Assembly (NCBI GenBank): GCA_016790075.1
Contig: JAEUPP010000002.1
Span: 1 to 64,000 of the forward strand
DNA length: 64,000 nt
Direction of reading: 5' to 3'
Source of the DNA: Rhodanobacteraceae bacterium
GTDB taxonomy: Bacteria; Pseudomonadota; Gammaproteobacteria; Xanthomonadales; Rhodanobacteraceae
Position 1 is the first letter of the stretch, and every line of letters begins with the position of its first letter. The notes under the pieces were generated by a model. It saw only the letters and a list, made by a program, of their open reading frames with translations. It was not told the DNA's origin and ran no database searches. Positions 7,927 through 16,823 of this stretch are shown one piece after another. Both the position numbers and the translations under genes were made by a program.

Positions 7927-7954
7927 CCGCGCCGAAAGTTCCCCAGGAGTATCT

Positions 7955-9046
7955 ATGAGCCAGGTTACCGAGGCCCTGGTACGGGAGGCGCTGGCCACCG
8001 TTTCAGACCCTCACACCGGCAGCGACCTCGTCGCCGCCGGCGCGGTGCGTGCCATCGGAATCGATGGCGCTCGCGTATCGGTCGATGTGCAGCTCAGCTA
8101 CCCCGCAGCAGGCTGGCAGAGCGAACTCGCCGCGCAGATCAAGCAGGTGCTTGAGGCGCAGCCGGCCATTGAGTCGGCGGTCGCGACCGTATCGTTCCGT
8201 GTCTATGCGCACCAGGTGCAGAAGGATCTCAGTCCCTTGCCCGGCGTGCGCAATATCGTCGCCGTGGCATCGGGCAAGGGCGGGGTCGGCAAGTCGACGA
8301 CCGCGGTCAACCTGGCGCTTGCGCTGCTCGCCGAAGGCGCGCGCGTGGGCGTGCTCGATGCCGATGTCTATGGCCCCTCGCTGCCGCTGTTGACCGCGAC
8401 TTCAGGCAAGCCCGAGAGTCCGGACGGACAGAACTTTACGCCCAAGCGCAATCACGGCCTGCAGATCATGAGCATAGGCTACATGATTGAGGACGATACG
8501 CCGGTGATCTGGCGCGGTCCCATGGTGACGCAGGCGTTGATGCAGCTGGCCACCAATACCCTCTGGGACGAGCTTGATTACCTCGTGATCGACTTCCCGC
8601 CAGGCACCGGCGATATTGCGCTGACCTTGGCGCAGCGCATTCCGATGAGTGCCGCGGTCATTGTCACCACGCCGCAGGACATCGCGTTGCTGGATGCGCG
8701 CAAGGCGCTGAAGATGTTTGGCAAGGTCGAAGTGCCCGTGCTGGGCATCATCGAGAACATGGCCACACACGTGTGTTCCCACTGCGGCCATGAAGAAGCC
8801 ATCTTCGGTCACGGCGGCGGCGAGCGCATGGCGGCGCAGTATGGTGTGCCGCTGCTGGGTTCGTTGCCGCTTGACAGGCGGATTCGTGCCGAAGCCGATG
8901 CCGGCACGCCCAGCGTCGTCGCCGCACCCCAGTCGGACATCGCGCAGCGCTACCGCCATATCGCGCGCCGGCTTGCGGCACGGCTTTCGCTGCAGGCGCG
9001 CAACAAGGCGATCCAGTTTCCGAAGATCGTCATCCAGAACACCTGA
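7955..9046 (+). CDS. mrp: Mrp/ApbC-type Fe-S cluster carrier ATPase
   Basis: 363 residues. The N-terminal domain is MIP18/DUF59-like ([18 protein letters not shown]). A P-loop NTPase domain follows, with the deviant Walker A GKGGVGKS at 107-114, and a C-terminal CxxC (Cys274, Cys277: CSHC) that binds the bridging Fe-S cluster in the dimer. It carries and delivers 4Fe-4S clusters to apo-proteins. The metG/mrp neighbourhood is widely conserved in gammaproteobacteria. A Shine-Dalgarno AGGAG lies shortly before the ATG, and dcd follows 26 bp downstream. Confidence 0.95.
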   Translation: MSQVTEALVREALATVSDPHTGSDLVAAGAVRAIGIDGARVSVDVQLSYPAAGWQSELAAQIKQVLEAQPAIESAVATVSFRVYAHQVQKDLSPLPGVRNIVAVASGKGGVGKSTTAVNLALALLAEGARVGVLDADVYGPSLPLLTATSGKPESPDGQNFTPKRNHGLQIMSIGYMIEDDTPVIWRGPMVTQALMQLATNTLWDELDYLVIDFPPGTGDIALTLAQRIPMSAAVIVTTPQDIALLDARKALKMFGKVEVPVLGIIENMATHVCSHCGHEEAIFGHGGGERMAAQYGVPLLGSLPLDRRIRAEADAGTPSVVAAPQSDIAQRYRHIARRLAARLSLQARNKAIQFPKIVIQNT

Positions 9047-9072
9047 CCTCACCCGCCGGAATCTGCCAGAGC

Positions 9073-9642
9073 ATGAGCATCAAAGCCGACAAGTGGATAC
9101 GCCGCATGGCCGAGAGCCACGCCATGATCGAACCGTTCGAACCAGGCCAGGTGCGCGAGAATGCCTCGGGCGGACGGCTGATTTCCTATGGCACCTCAAG
9201 CTACGGCTATGACGTGCGCTGTGCCGACGAGTTCAAGGTATTCACCAACATCAACTCGACCATAGTCGACCCCAAGGCGTTTGATCCCAAGAGCTTCGTC
9301 GACATCAAGGCGGATGTCTGCATCATTCCGCCGAATTCATTTGCTCTCGCGCGCACCGTCGAGTATTTCCGCATACCGCGCCGTGTGCTCACGGTTTGCC
9401 TGGGCAAGTCGACTTATGCGCGCTGCGGAATCATCGTCAACGTCACGCCGCTGGAACCCGAGTGGGAAGGCCATGTGACGCTGGAGTTCTCCAACACCAC
9501 ACCGCTGCCGGCGCGCATATACGCCAACGAAGGGGTGGCGCAGATGCTGTTTCTCGAGTCCGACGAAGAATGTGCGACAAGTTATGCCGACCGCGGTGGC
9601 AAGTACCAGGGCCAGCGCGGCGTGACTCTGCCGCGAACCTGA
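9073..9642 (+). CDS. dcd: dCTP deaminase
   Basis: 189 residues, the normal length. Visible signatures are [25 protein letters not shown], the [10 protein letters not shown] region with the catalytic Arg/Ser neighbourhood, and [18 protein letters not shown] holding the catalytic Glu. It deaminates dCTP to dUTP, feeding thymidylate synthesis. It directly follows mrp with no obvious separate promoter. Confidence 0.96.
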   Translation: MSIKADKWIRRMAESHAMIEPFEPGQVRENASGGRLISYGTSSYGYDVRCADEFKVFTNINSTIVDPKAFDPKSFVDIKADVCIIPPNSFALARTVEYFRIPRRVLTVCLGKSTYARCGIIVNVTPLEPEWEGHVTLEFSNTTPLPARIYANEGVAQMLFLESDEECATSYADRGGKYQGQRGVTLPRT

Positions 9643-9771
9643 ACAGGCTGCGTTTACCGATGCTAAATGTTGCGGAAACCCTGCGCTTGGCGCTGTAACA
9701 CGCTGCTATTTCCGTTTTCGTGTTTCCTGTACGCTGTTTCCATCCCAGCTTTTTCTACCCAGGACCGCCTG

Positions 9772-10176
9772 ATGCAATACCGTGCTCTGAACCGGATGCT
9801 GTGTGGCGCGCTGATCGCGCTTGCGGCTGCCCTCTCACTGACTGCCTGCGGTGGTCGTGCACGTCCGGATTCGGTCGCCGCACCGAATATCCCGGCCACC
9901 TTCGACATTACGCTTGCTGCCGACAAGGACGGCCAGTTTGATCTCGACGGCGCGACGCTGTCTGAGGAAGACATCAAGGGCCATCTGCGTTTTCTGCGCG
10001 ATCAGAACAAGCCCGTGCAAAGCGTATTCCTCAAGCGTGCGGGCAAGCAGAAAGTAACCGAGCGCCACATACAAGGGCTTGCGCGTATCGGCCTGGAACT
10101 GAAGGTGCGGACTTATCTTCAGGAAAAAGAAAGTATGGAGATCACCGAAGTACGCGCTGAAAGCGCGGCGAACTGA
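9772..10176 (+). CDS. small lipoprotein, hypothetical
   Basis: 134 residues from ATG 9772, preceded by AGGA. Lipobox LTAC (Cys26) after a hydrophobic stretch. The mature part is small and polar, with a repeated-strand look (FDITLAADKDGQFDLDG, EEDIKGHLRFLRDQNKPVQSVFLKR), like ExbD/TolR periplasmic segments in which charged strands alternate with short helices; that resemblance is weak. No catalytic motif is seen. First of three small exported proteins. Confidence 0.7.
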   Translation: MQYRALNRMLCGALIALAAALSLTACGGRARPDSVAAPNIPATFDITLAADKDGQFDLDGATLSEEDIKGHLRFLRDQNKPVQSVFLKRAGKQKVTERHIQGLARIGLELKVRTYLQEKESMEITEVRAESAAN

Positions 10177-10346
10177 GGGCGGTTCCGACGCGTGCTGATT
10201 GCAAGGCCGACGGTTGCACTGCAGGCGGTTGACCATTGCCCTGAGTTCGAGTGGCTTTAGTGACTGAAGTCAGTCTTGATTTGTTTAGAAGTTCCCTTTT
10301 GTTTCCATGCGCTGCGGTTGCGCACCGCACTATCCTGGAGTCGACG

Positions 10347-10673
10347 ATGAAACGTTTCCTGTTGGTTCTGTTTGCTACGTTCGGCCTGGCCTTCGCCGCT
10401 CATGCGGGCAAGGACGTCAAGGATGGCAACGCCTATGTAAAGGCGGTACAGAAGGACCAGTTCCTGTTCCAGGGCAATCCGCTAGGCAAGAACATGCTGC
10501 TGGGCTCGTTGCAGGAGCTCAAGGACGAAGGTGAGCTTACCGGCGTCGTACTGCGCAATCCCGACAGCGCCAGCGCCGAGCACAAGCACCTGCTCAAGGT
10601 CATTGCGGATTACCTGCAAATCAAGGCTTATGCGGGTGATGGAAAAGATCTGCAGCCACTCACGACTGAATAA
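10347..10673 (+). CDS. small secreted protein, hypothetical
   Basis: 108 residues from ATG 10347 with GGAG 7 nt upstream. Signal peptide to about residue 20 (AHA-G). The mature part (KDVKDGNAYVKAVQKDQFLFQG...LLGSLQELKDEGELTGVVLRNPDSASAEHKHLLKVIADYL) is soluble and has no recognised domain. Neither the upstream nor the downstream exported gene overlaps it, so operon membership is uncertain. Confidence 0.72.
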   Translation: MKRFLLVLFATFGLAFAAHAGKDVKDGNAYVKAVQKDQFLFQGNPLGKNMLLGSLQELKDEGELTGVVLRNPDSASAEHKHLLKVIADYLQIKAYAGDGKDLQPLTTE

Positions 10674-10779
10674 CCGCTTGCGGCGCCTGCAGATTGGACC
10701 GGAGCCGCCTGCAGGCGCGCGCGTAGACCGTGTACTCGCGCGGCACGAACTTCTTGCCAGGCCACGTTGTCGCTGTGCT

Positions 10780-11505
10780 ATGCGCCGCCTTTTCTTCTGC
10801 ATTCTTTCGCTCGTTGCCGCTTGTGCCACCAGTGCTGTCGTGGCCGGCCCAGTGGATTGGGTGCGGGAAAAGCTCGGCGGCAAACCCGAGGCGCCGAAAC
10901 CCGGTATCGTCATGGCGCAGCCTGGCGCCATTACGCTGCTGCTCGATCAGCCGACACGGTTGCCGGTTGACGTATCGGCACCGGAAGCGGAGCTGCCGCG
11001 CGGACGCAGTTACTTTCGCCGCGTCGAGCTTGGCAAACCCATAGACGAAGCGCTGGTCCAGGTTCGAGTCATTGCGCAGAACGTGGATAATGGCAAGCGC
11101 CGCACCGTATTCAAGCCTTTGCTCTATCTGCTGGACGACGAAGGCAATGTGCGCGAGACCGTCGCGATTGATCCGTTACGCATAGACATACGCCCATTCC
11201 AGCCCACGGAATTGGTCGGTTGCGTCAAGGTAAAGCAGCTCCGCCGTTTCCTGGTCGCGACGACCGACAAGGATGTGGGCCAGTCGTATGAGTCCGGTAC
11301 GCGAGGTTCGGTCAAGGCCGAGTCCAAAGGCGGCTTCTACTACTCTACGGATGCGGTCAGCGTGAAGTTGCCCTATGCCGCTACCGGTGAGCTGGTGCTC
11401 ACGGTCAGTGCACCGGCAGCCAAGCTGTGTGAGCCGGTGGCGGCGGAGAGCGGCAAAGGCCAGGACAAGAAAGACGCTGAGGCCAAGCCTGCAGCGGCGA
11501 CGTGA
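10780..11505 (+). CDS. periplasmic protein, weakly MalM-like
   Basis: 241 residues from ATG 10780. Signal peptide to about residue 22 (VVA-G), a central beta-rich region and a Lys/Ala/Glu-rich tail. VFKPLLYLLDDEGNVRETV recalls the segment typical of MalM-like periplasmic proteins, but I would not assign the family on that alone. Its stop is convergent with pcp; a short imperfect inverted repeat (CTGACC 11518-11523, GGTCAG 11540-11545) may serve both. Confidence 0.65.
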   Translation: MRRLFFCILSLVAACATSAVVAGPVDWVREKLGGKPEAPKPGIVMAQPGAITLLLDQPTRLPVDVSAPEAELPRGRSYFRRVELGKPIDEALVQVRVIAQNVDNGKRRTVFKPLLYLLDDEGNVRETVAIDPLRIDIRPFQPTELVGCVKVKQLRRFLVATTDKDVGQSYESGTRGSVKAESKGGFYYSTDAVSVKLPYAATGELVLTVSAPAAKLCEPVAAESGKGQDKKDAEAKPAAAT

Positions 11506-11541
11506 GCAAGTAGCGACCTGACCAGCCCGTCCCAGTTCGGG

Positions 11542-12198
11542 TCAGTGTGTCGCTCCCGCGGCCAGACGGGAGTCGCGCCGCGTCGTCAAGGCCGTGTCCA
11601 CGAGCAGGCGCAAGCTGGCGAGCACTGTGTCGAGACTCAAACTGGCGGCACCCGCATGGGCGACGGCCTGCTCCGGCAGGAACGGAATATGCACGAAGCC
11701 GGCGCGGATTTGCGGCGATTCGCGCAGCGCATGCATGAGGCCATAGAACACGTGATTGCAGACAAAGGTGCCGGCGCTCTGCGAAATTTCCGCAGGCAGC
11801 CCTGCGGCCAGCAGCGCACTCAGCTGTGCCTTGATCGGCAGGGTTGTGAAATACGCAGCCGGGCCATGGCGCACTATGGGCCGGTCTACCGGCTGCTTGC
11901 CCGCATTGTCAGCGATGCGGGCATCGTCCACATTGATGGCAACGCGCTCCAGCGAGATGCGTGAGCGGCCGCCCGCCTGTCCTACGCAGATGACCAGCGC
12001 CGGGCGAGTGCTCGCCAATGCTGCGCGCAGCGCGCGCAGTGAACGGCCGAAGCTGGTCGGCAGCTGCCGCGTCACGATACGGTGCCCGCGCAGGATCTCA
12101 CCCTCAAGTCGCCGCACCGCTTCCCAGGACGGATTCAGTGCCTCGCCACCGAATGGGTCAAAGCCGGTCAGCAGTACGCGAGGCGGTAGGGTGTTCAT
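11542..12198 (-). CDS. pcp: pyrrolidone-carboxylate peptidase (pyroglutamyl peptidase I)
   Basis: 218 residues from ATG 12198, normal length for C15 peptidases. N-terminal LLTGFDPFGG, with the catalytic triad Glu84 (SLERVAINVDD), Cys147 (GTFVCNHVFYG) and His170 (HIPFLPEQ). It removes N-terminal pyroglutamate from peptides in the cytosol. It overlaps the DUF979 gene by 4 bp and closes the leftward pyroglutamate cluster, supplying 5-oxoproline to PxpABC. Confidence 0.95.
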   Translation of the reverse strand: MNTLPPRVLLTGFDPFGGEALNPSWEAVRRLEGEILRGHRIVTRQLPTSFGRSLRALRAALASTRPALVICVGQAGGRSRISLERVAINVDDARIADNAGKQPVDRPIVRHGPAAYFTTLPIKAQLSALLAAGLPAEISQSAGTFVCNHVFYGLMHALRESPQIRAGFVHIPFLPEQAVAHAGAASLSLDTVLASLRLLVDTALTTRRDSRLAAGATH

Positions 12199-13166
12199 CG
12201 GAAGGCGAGAATGTAGAGCAGGGTGATGTTCACGGCGGCCAGCAGCAGTGCGGTCACCGTCTGCATGCGGATCACGCCATAGCTGTCCTTGAGTTCGAGC
12301 AGCACGGCTGGAACGATATTGAAGTTCGCGGCCATGGGTGTGAGCAAGGTACCGCAATAGCCAGTCAGCATGCCGATGGCACCGACGACGGCTGGATCGG
12401 CGCCGTGCTGGCGGATCAGCAGCGGCAGCCCAATGCCGCTGGCCATCACCGGAAAGGCCGCGAAGGCATTGCCCATGATCATCGTGAATACGACCATGCC
12501 CAGACCATAGGCGATGGTGCAGGCCAGGCGGCTGTCCGTCGCGATGATCTGGCCTATCAGCGACGCAACGGCGTTTCCGACTCCGGTACTCTCGAACACG
12601 CCGCCGAGTGCGGCCAGCAGCATGGGCAGCACCACGGCCCAGCTGAGCTGATCGAGCAGGCGGCTCGACTCGCGCATCGCCTGTGACGGACGTGAGCGAG
12701 TGACATGCAGTGCATACAGTGCAGCCAGAACACAGCCCATGGCCAGGGCCTGCACCGTCGCATTGCCGGCGGGAAACAGGCGCCAGCTGTCGCTGGCGAG
12801 GTAAGGAGCAAGCACGACCAGCATGGTCGTCACCAGCGGAATCATCAGCGCCGGACCAAACAGCCGGTGGCCCAGGCGTTGTGCGGATGCTTCGCGCAGG
12901 CCGCTATCGGCAGTGCAGGGGGGATTGCGGCGCATCCGTCCGGTACCAGCGAGCAAGGCCAGGACGACGACCGCCACCCCGGCCAGTTGTGTCGGCAAGC
13001 GGTCACCGGCCTTGTCCGCCGCAAGTATCGTATCGCCGGCGGCAAAGACGACGGCCATCAGCGCCCAGAACAGGGCGTTGCTCCAGCGCCTTGCGCGCAG
13101 GTCGAAATACGCCGCTGCCGCGAACACGAAGGCGGCTAGCCACCATACATAGGCCAGCGCGATCAA
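12195..13166 (-). CDS. DUF979 membrane protein, probable transporter subunit
   Basis: 323 residues with about nine hydrophobic segments. Characteristic DUF979 features are GNAFAAFPVMASGIG, GYCGTLLTPMAANFNIVPA and VMLLAALGGVFESTG. DUF979 and DUF969 always occur as a pair and are often next to pcp and 5-oxoprolinase genes, so transport of pyroglutamate or pyroglutamyl peptides is a reasonable guess, not shown by the sequence. Overlaps pcp and DUF969 by 4 bp each. Confidence 0.87.
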   Translation of the reverse strand: MIALAYVWWLAAFVFAAAAYFDLRARRWSNALFWALMAVVFAAGDTILAADKAGDRLPTQLAGVAVVVLALLAGTGRMRRNPPCTADSGLREASAQRLGHRLFGPALMIPLVTTMLVVLAPYLASDSWRLFPAGNATVQALAMGCVLAALYALHVTRSRPSQAMRESSRLLDQLSWAVVLPMLLAALGGVFESTGVGNAVASLIGQIIATDSRLACTIAYGLGMVVFTMIMGNAFAAFPVMASGIGLPLLIRQHGADPAVVGAIGMLTGYCGTLLTPMAANFNIVPAVLLELKDSYGVIRMQTVTALLLAAVNITLLYILAFR

Positions 13167-13843
13167 GGCCTGGTCTCCGCGCTGCGCTTGAGTCCGTACT
13201 GGAATACGACGATGCGCAACGCATGGATCAGAAATGCCGCGATTGCGGTAGGAATCGCCCAGATCGCTATCGACAAGGGTTCCAGCGTTATGCCGTTGGC
13301 GGCATAGAAGCTTTGGATCAGCAATACCGCGCCGAAGGCAACGAAAATATCTTCGCCGAAAAACAGGCCGACATTGTCGGTAGCGGCAGCCAGTGCGCGT
13401 GTGCGTTCACGCTGGGTGGCGTCAAGGCCGGGAGCGGTCTTGCGCGCGGATGCCTCGGCCATCGGAGCGATCAGCGGACGCACGGTCTGTGCGTGGCCGC
13501 CTATGGAGGTCAGGCCCAGGGCGCCCAGGACCTGGCGCAGTGCCATGTAGCAGATCAGCAGCAGCGACAGGCTCATGTAGTAGAGCCCAGCTATCCAGCG
13601 CTGCGCGTGCTCGCGCAAGCCGGCGTGTTCGAGCAGGCCGATAACCGGCAGCGTCAGGACAATCAACAGCGGCGCGCGCGTGGACACGAAGGATTTTCCC
13701 AGCAGCGCAAGCTGGTCTGGCAGCGACATGCCGGCGGCGAAGCCGCTGACGAAGCCCGCTGCAACCACGACCAGCATGGGATTGAGGCGCAACGCAAAGC
13801 CGGCGACGACACTGGCAACGCCGAGCAACGGCCAATAGTTCAT
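13163..13843 (-). CDS. DUF969 membrane protein, partner of DUF979
   Basis: 226 residues with five to six hydrophobic helices. DUF969 hallmarks are the N-terminal LLGVASVVAGFALRLNP, TSIGGHAQTVRPLIAPMAE and ATDNVGLFFGEDIFVAFGA. Translationally coupled to the DUF979 gene (4-bp overlap), so the two likely form one membrane complex. It starts 66 bp after the pxpA stop. Confidence 0.87.
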   Translation of the reverse strand: MNYWPLLGVASVVAGFALRLNPMLVVVAAGFVSGFAAGMSLPDQLALLGKSFVSTRAPLLIVLTLPVIGLLEHAGLREHAQRWIAGLYYMSLSLLLICYMALRQVLGALGLTSIGGHAQTVRPLIAPMAEASARKTAPGLDATQRERTRALAAATDNVGLFFGEDIFVAFGAVLLIQSFYAANGITLEPLSIAIWAIPTAIAAFLIHALRIVVFQYGLKRSAETRP

Positions 13844-13909
13844 ACAGTAACTCTCCAGGAAGATGTGGGCCGGTTCGAGTGGCTTTTTCCGGTACGGGCA
13901 AACATCTGC

Positions 13910-14674
13910 TCAGCAATTGCTCAACGCGCGAATCTCGACCCCGGCCGCAACCAGCGCCGCGCGCAACCGGGCCGCGAATACGGCGGCATTGGGCTGGTCG
14001 CCATGAATGCACAGCGTATCGGCGCTGATCACAACGCGGCTGCCATCGCCGGCGGTCACGCAGCCCTGCTGCACGATGGACAGGGCCTGGGTTATGGCCA
14101 TATCGGCATCGTGGATCACGGCATCGGCTTCGCGCCGCGGCATCAGGCTTCCGTCGGCGCGGTAGCGCCGGTCGCAGAAGGCTTCGGCGGCGACGGCAAG
14201 CCCTGCAGCGCGGCCGGCCGCAAGCAGTGCGCTACCGGCCAGTCCAACCAGGATCAGGTCGCGGTCGAATTCGGCCACCGCCGCGGCTATTGCCTCAGCC
14301 AGCGCCGGGTCGCGCGCAGCCATGTTGTACAGTGCGCCATGCGGCTTTACATGATTCATTTGTGTATTTTTGCTTTTTGCAAAAGAATGCAGGGCTCCGA
14401 TCTGGTACAGCGTCAGCGCGTGTACTTCGTCGGCGCTGACCGCCATTTCGCGGCGGCCAAAACCCTGCAGGTCGGGCAGCGACGGATGCGCGCCGATGGC
14501 GACGCCACGCGCAGCGGCCAGCGCTACGGTGCGGCGCATGGTGCCGGGGTCGCCCGCATGAAAACCGCAGGCGATGTTGGCCGAACTCACCTGGGCAAGC
14601 ACCTGCTCATCCTGGCCCAGGGTCCAGATGCCGTAGGACTCGCCAAGATCGCAGTTCAGATCGATTCGTTGCAT
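13910..14674 (-). CDS. pxpA: 5-oxoprolinase subunit A (LamB/YcsF family)
   Basis: 254 residues from ATG 14674, preceded by GGAGAG at good spacing; the longer frame to 14719 lacks this. Family motifs: DLNCDLGESYG, SSANIACGFHAGDP, GAHPSLPDLQGFGRR, HVKPHGALYN and ISADTLCIHGD. Together with PxpB and PxpC it opens 5-oxoproline to glutamate with ATP. Within the leftward cluster between pxpC and DUF969. Confidence 0.95.
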   Translation of the reverse strand: MQRIDLNCDLGESYGIWTLGQDEQVLAQVSSANIACGFHAGDPGTMRRTVALAAARGVAIGAHPSLPDLQGFGRREMAVSADEVHALTLYQIGALHSFAKSKNTQMNHVKPHGALYNMAARDPALAEAIAAAVAEFDRDLILVGLAGSALLAAGRAAGLAVAAEAFCDRRYRADGSLMPRREADAVIHDADMAITQALSIVQQGCVTAGDGSRVVISADTLCIHGDQPNAAVFAARLRAALVAAGVEIRALSNC

Positions 14675-14705
14675 CTGCTCTCTCCGGTCAGGGGCGCTTG
14701 CGTTT

Positions 14706-15689
14706 CTAGTTGTGCTCATCGGCTTGGGCAGAGGCAGCCAGCCGCCGCTGTACCAAGTCTTCGATCCGAGTCAGCGCTTCCGCGCGGCGGCGCCGCGCCT
14801 GTTCGGCCTGTTCCGGGGCAATCAGTTGCAACCGCACGGGGTCGCCGGGGCGGCATTGCGCCAGTACGGATCGGTCTGCGTCAATCAGATGCGCGATGCG
14901 CGGATAGCCGCCCGTCGTCGGATGCTCGGCGGCAAGCAGGATGGGTTGACCCGACGGCGGCAGCTGTAGCGTACCGTGGGTTACCGCAGCGGAAATCAGC
15001 TCCAGCGGCTCTCGCAGAATCAGCGCCGGGCCGCTGAGGCGGATGCCGACGCGGTTCGAATCGGTGGCGACGCGAAACGGCTCTCCGCTCAGTGCCGCTT
15101 GCGAGTTCGCGGCCAGCGCCGGGTAGTGACTGCCCGGCAGCAGCCGCAGCACTCGCAGTGGCCCCGCATCGAACCATGGAGCCGGTGCGACCGACCAGGT
15201 TGGTGCACGCCGCAAGGACCGGCCAGGGCTTGCAAGCGGCAGCAGGTCGCCGGCGCGCAGCGCGCGGCCTGCACAAGGCCCCAGGCCTGCATTGAGATCA
15301 ACGCTACGGCTGCCTAGCACTGGGGCGAGCCCGATGCCGCCGGCAATCGCGAGATAGCCGCGCGCGCCGCGGCGCAGGGCCGCGATATCGAGTACTGCGC
15401 CGGCGCTGACCGGTACTGGCCGCCAGGTGGGAAACGCGGCACCGGCCAGCGTTGCATCGGCATCAGCTCCGCACCAGGCGACTAGGCTGGCGCGGTCAAA
15501 CTGCAATCGTGGACCCAGTAGCGTGCACTCCAGCGCGGCGGCTCCGGCCGCATTGCCGACCAGCCAGTTCGCGATGCGCAACAGGTTAGGGTCCATCGCG
15601 CCGGCGGCGCTGAGGCCGATTGCCGCCTGGCCGAGGCGGCCAAGATCCTGCACGCTGCTGAGCAGTCCGGCGCGGAGTACGCGGATCAT
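14706..15689 (-). CDS. pxpC: 5-oxoprolinase subunit C (KipA / biotin-dependent carboxyltransferase family)
   Basis: 327 residues from ATG 15689, 4 nt after the pxpB stop. N-terminal RVLRAGLLSSVQDLGRLG and GLSAAGAMDP are diagnostic of the family, as are the middle GYLAIAGGIGLAPVLGSRSVDLNAG and the later GTLQLPPSGQPILLAAEHPTTGGYPRIA. A slightly extended Arg/Ala-rich C-terminus follows. Acts with PxpB as the ATP-dependent part of 5-oxoprolinase. Confidence 0.94.
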   Translation of the reverse strand: MIRVLRAGLLSSVQDLGRLGQAAIGLSAAGAMDPNLLRIANWLVGNAAGAAALECTLLGPRLQFDRASLVAWCGADADATLAGAAFPTWRPVPVSAGAVLDIAALRRGARGYLAIAGGIGLAPVLGSRSVDLNAGLGPCAGRALRAGDLLPLASPGRSLRRAPTWSVAPAPWFDAGPLRVLRLLPGSHYPALAANSQAALSGEPFRVATDSNRVGIRLSGPALILREPLELISAAVTHGTLQLPPSGQPILLAAEHPTTGGYPRIAHLIDADRSVLAQCRPGDPVRLQLIAPEQAEQARRRRAEALTRIEDLVQRRLAASAQADEHN

Positions 15690-15693
15690 GGGT

Positions 15694-16395
15694 TCAGCGC
15701 AGCGCAGCGTTGAAGGCGTCGACATCGATCGCAACGAAACGCACGCGCTGGCCGGCAGCGAGCCGGTTCGGCGGCCTGGCCTGGGCATCGAACAGCGCAA
15801 GGGGCGTGCGGCCAATCAGATTCCAGCCGCCGGGCAACTCGCGCGGGTAGATGCCGGTCTGCAGGCCGCCGATGGCAACGGAGCCTGCGGCTACCCGCGT
15901 GCGTGGGTTGGCCCGGCGCGGCTGTTGCAGCGCAGGGTCGAGGCCGAGCAGGTAGGGAAAACCTGCGGCAAAGCCGAGCATGGCGACACGATAGTCGCCG
16001 GCCGCGTGCCGGGCGGCGAAGGCTTGCGGCGTAAGTCCGCTGTGAGCGGCGGCCTGGTCGAGGTCGGGCCCGCACTCGCCGCCATAACAAACCGGAATCT
16101 CAATGCACTCCGTCGGTTCATCGGCCTTAGCCGAAGCTGTGCCGAATGCACCGCGCAATGCGCGCGCGCAGCGCTGCGCCGGTGTTGCATCGTCCCCTTG
16201 CCAGGTCGCGGGATCGAACACGACAGCGAGGCTGGCATAGCCCGGAACGAGCTCGACTATGCCGGGCAATGCCATTGCGGCCACGCTGCGTGCGGCTGCA
16301 TGCACGCGTGCGTTCAAGTCCGCGTCGATGCGCTCGCCGAACTGCAGCAGCAGCGCGCTGTCGCCGAGTTCCTCGATGCTGGGCTGCATGCTCAC
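15694..16395 (-). CDS. pxpB: 5-oxoprolinase subunit B (KipI family)
   Basis: 233 residues. GTG 16395 overlaps the HIT stop (GTGA); ATG 16389 two codons later is an equally likely start. Motifs: GDSALLLQFG near the N-terminus, PVCYGGECGPDLDQ, GFAAGFPYLLGLD, ANPRTRVAAGSVAIGG and QTGIYPRELPGGWNLIGRTP. Partner of PxpC; homologues in Bacillus (KipI) also inhibit a sporulation kinase, which is not relevant here. Confidence 0.95.
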   Translation of the reverse strand: MSMQPSIEELGDSALLLQFGERIDADLNARVHAAARSVAAMALPGIVELVPGYASLAVVFDPATWQGDDATPAQRCARALRGAFGTASAKADEPTECIEIPVCYGGECGPDLDQAAAHSGLTPQAFAARHAAGDYRVAMLGFAAGFPYLLGLDPALQQPRRANPRTRVAAGSVAIGGLQTGIYPRELPGGWNLIGRTPLALFDAQARPPNRLAAGQRVRFVAIDVDAFNAALR

Positions 16396-16823
16396 GTGTC
16401 GTGTGACAGGGCAAGTCCCACACGCAACAGCTGGAGCACCCGCTGGGCGTCCTGCGCATCGTAGGGCAGCCGCTCGCCGACGCCCCAGACCGGCTTGGGC
16501 CAGGCGGCGTCGGCGACGTGGCGTGCGATCACGTGTACGTGCAGTTGGCTTACGACGTTGCCCAATGCGGCAATGTTCATTTTGTCGGGATGGGCGACGG
16601 CGTGAAGCACGTGAGCGGCACGATTGACCTCATCGAGCAGTTGATGCTGCTGGTCGCGCGCGAGCTCCACCAGTTCCCGCAGGCCGGCGATTCGCGGTAC
16701 GAGTATCAGCCATGGAAAGCGCAGGTCGTTCATCAGCAGCACGCGCGAGAGTTCGAGTTCGCCGACCAGGTGGCAATCCGCCGCCAGGCGTGGATCCAGG
16801 GCAAACGGAATATCAATGCTCAT
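16392..16823 (-). CDS. HIT-family nucleotide hydrolase/transferase
   Basis: 143 residues with the HIT core NIAALGNVVSQLHVHVIAR. The triad reads Q-L-H-V-H, so the first His of the classical H-x-H-x-H is Gln, as in a proteobacterial subgroup; the nucleophilic middle His is kept. These enzymes hydrolyse or transfer nucleotidyl groups; the substrate here is unknown. Coupled by 4-bp overlaps to the dienelactone hydrolase upstream and pxpB downstream. Confidence 0.88.
   Translation of the reverse strand: MSIDIPFALDPRLAADCHLVGELELSRVLLMNDLRFPWLILVPRIAGLRELVELARDQQHQLLDEVNRAAHVLHAVAHPDKMNIAALGNVVSQLHVHVIARHVADAAWPKPVWGVGERLPYDAQDAQRVLQLLRVGLALSHDT

Noticed and set aside
12710..15037. 775-residue plus-strand open frame
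   Set aside because: Opposite to DUF979, DUF969, pxpA and pxpC, all of which have clear family motifs; no ribosome-binding site or domain.
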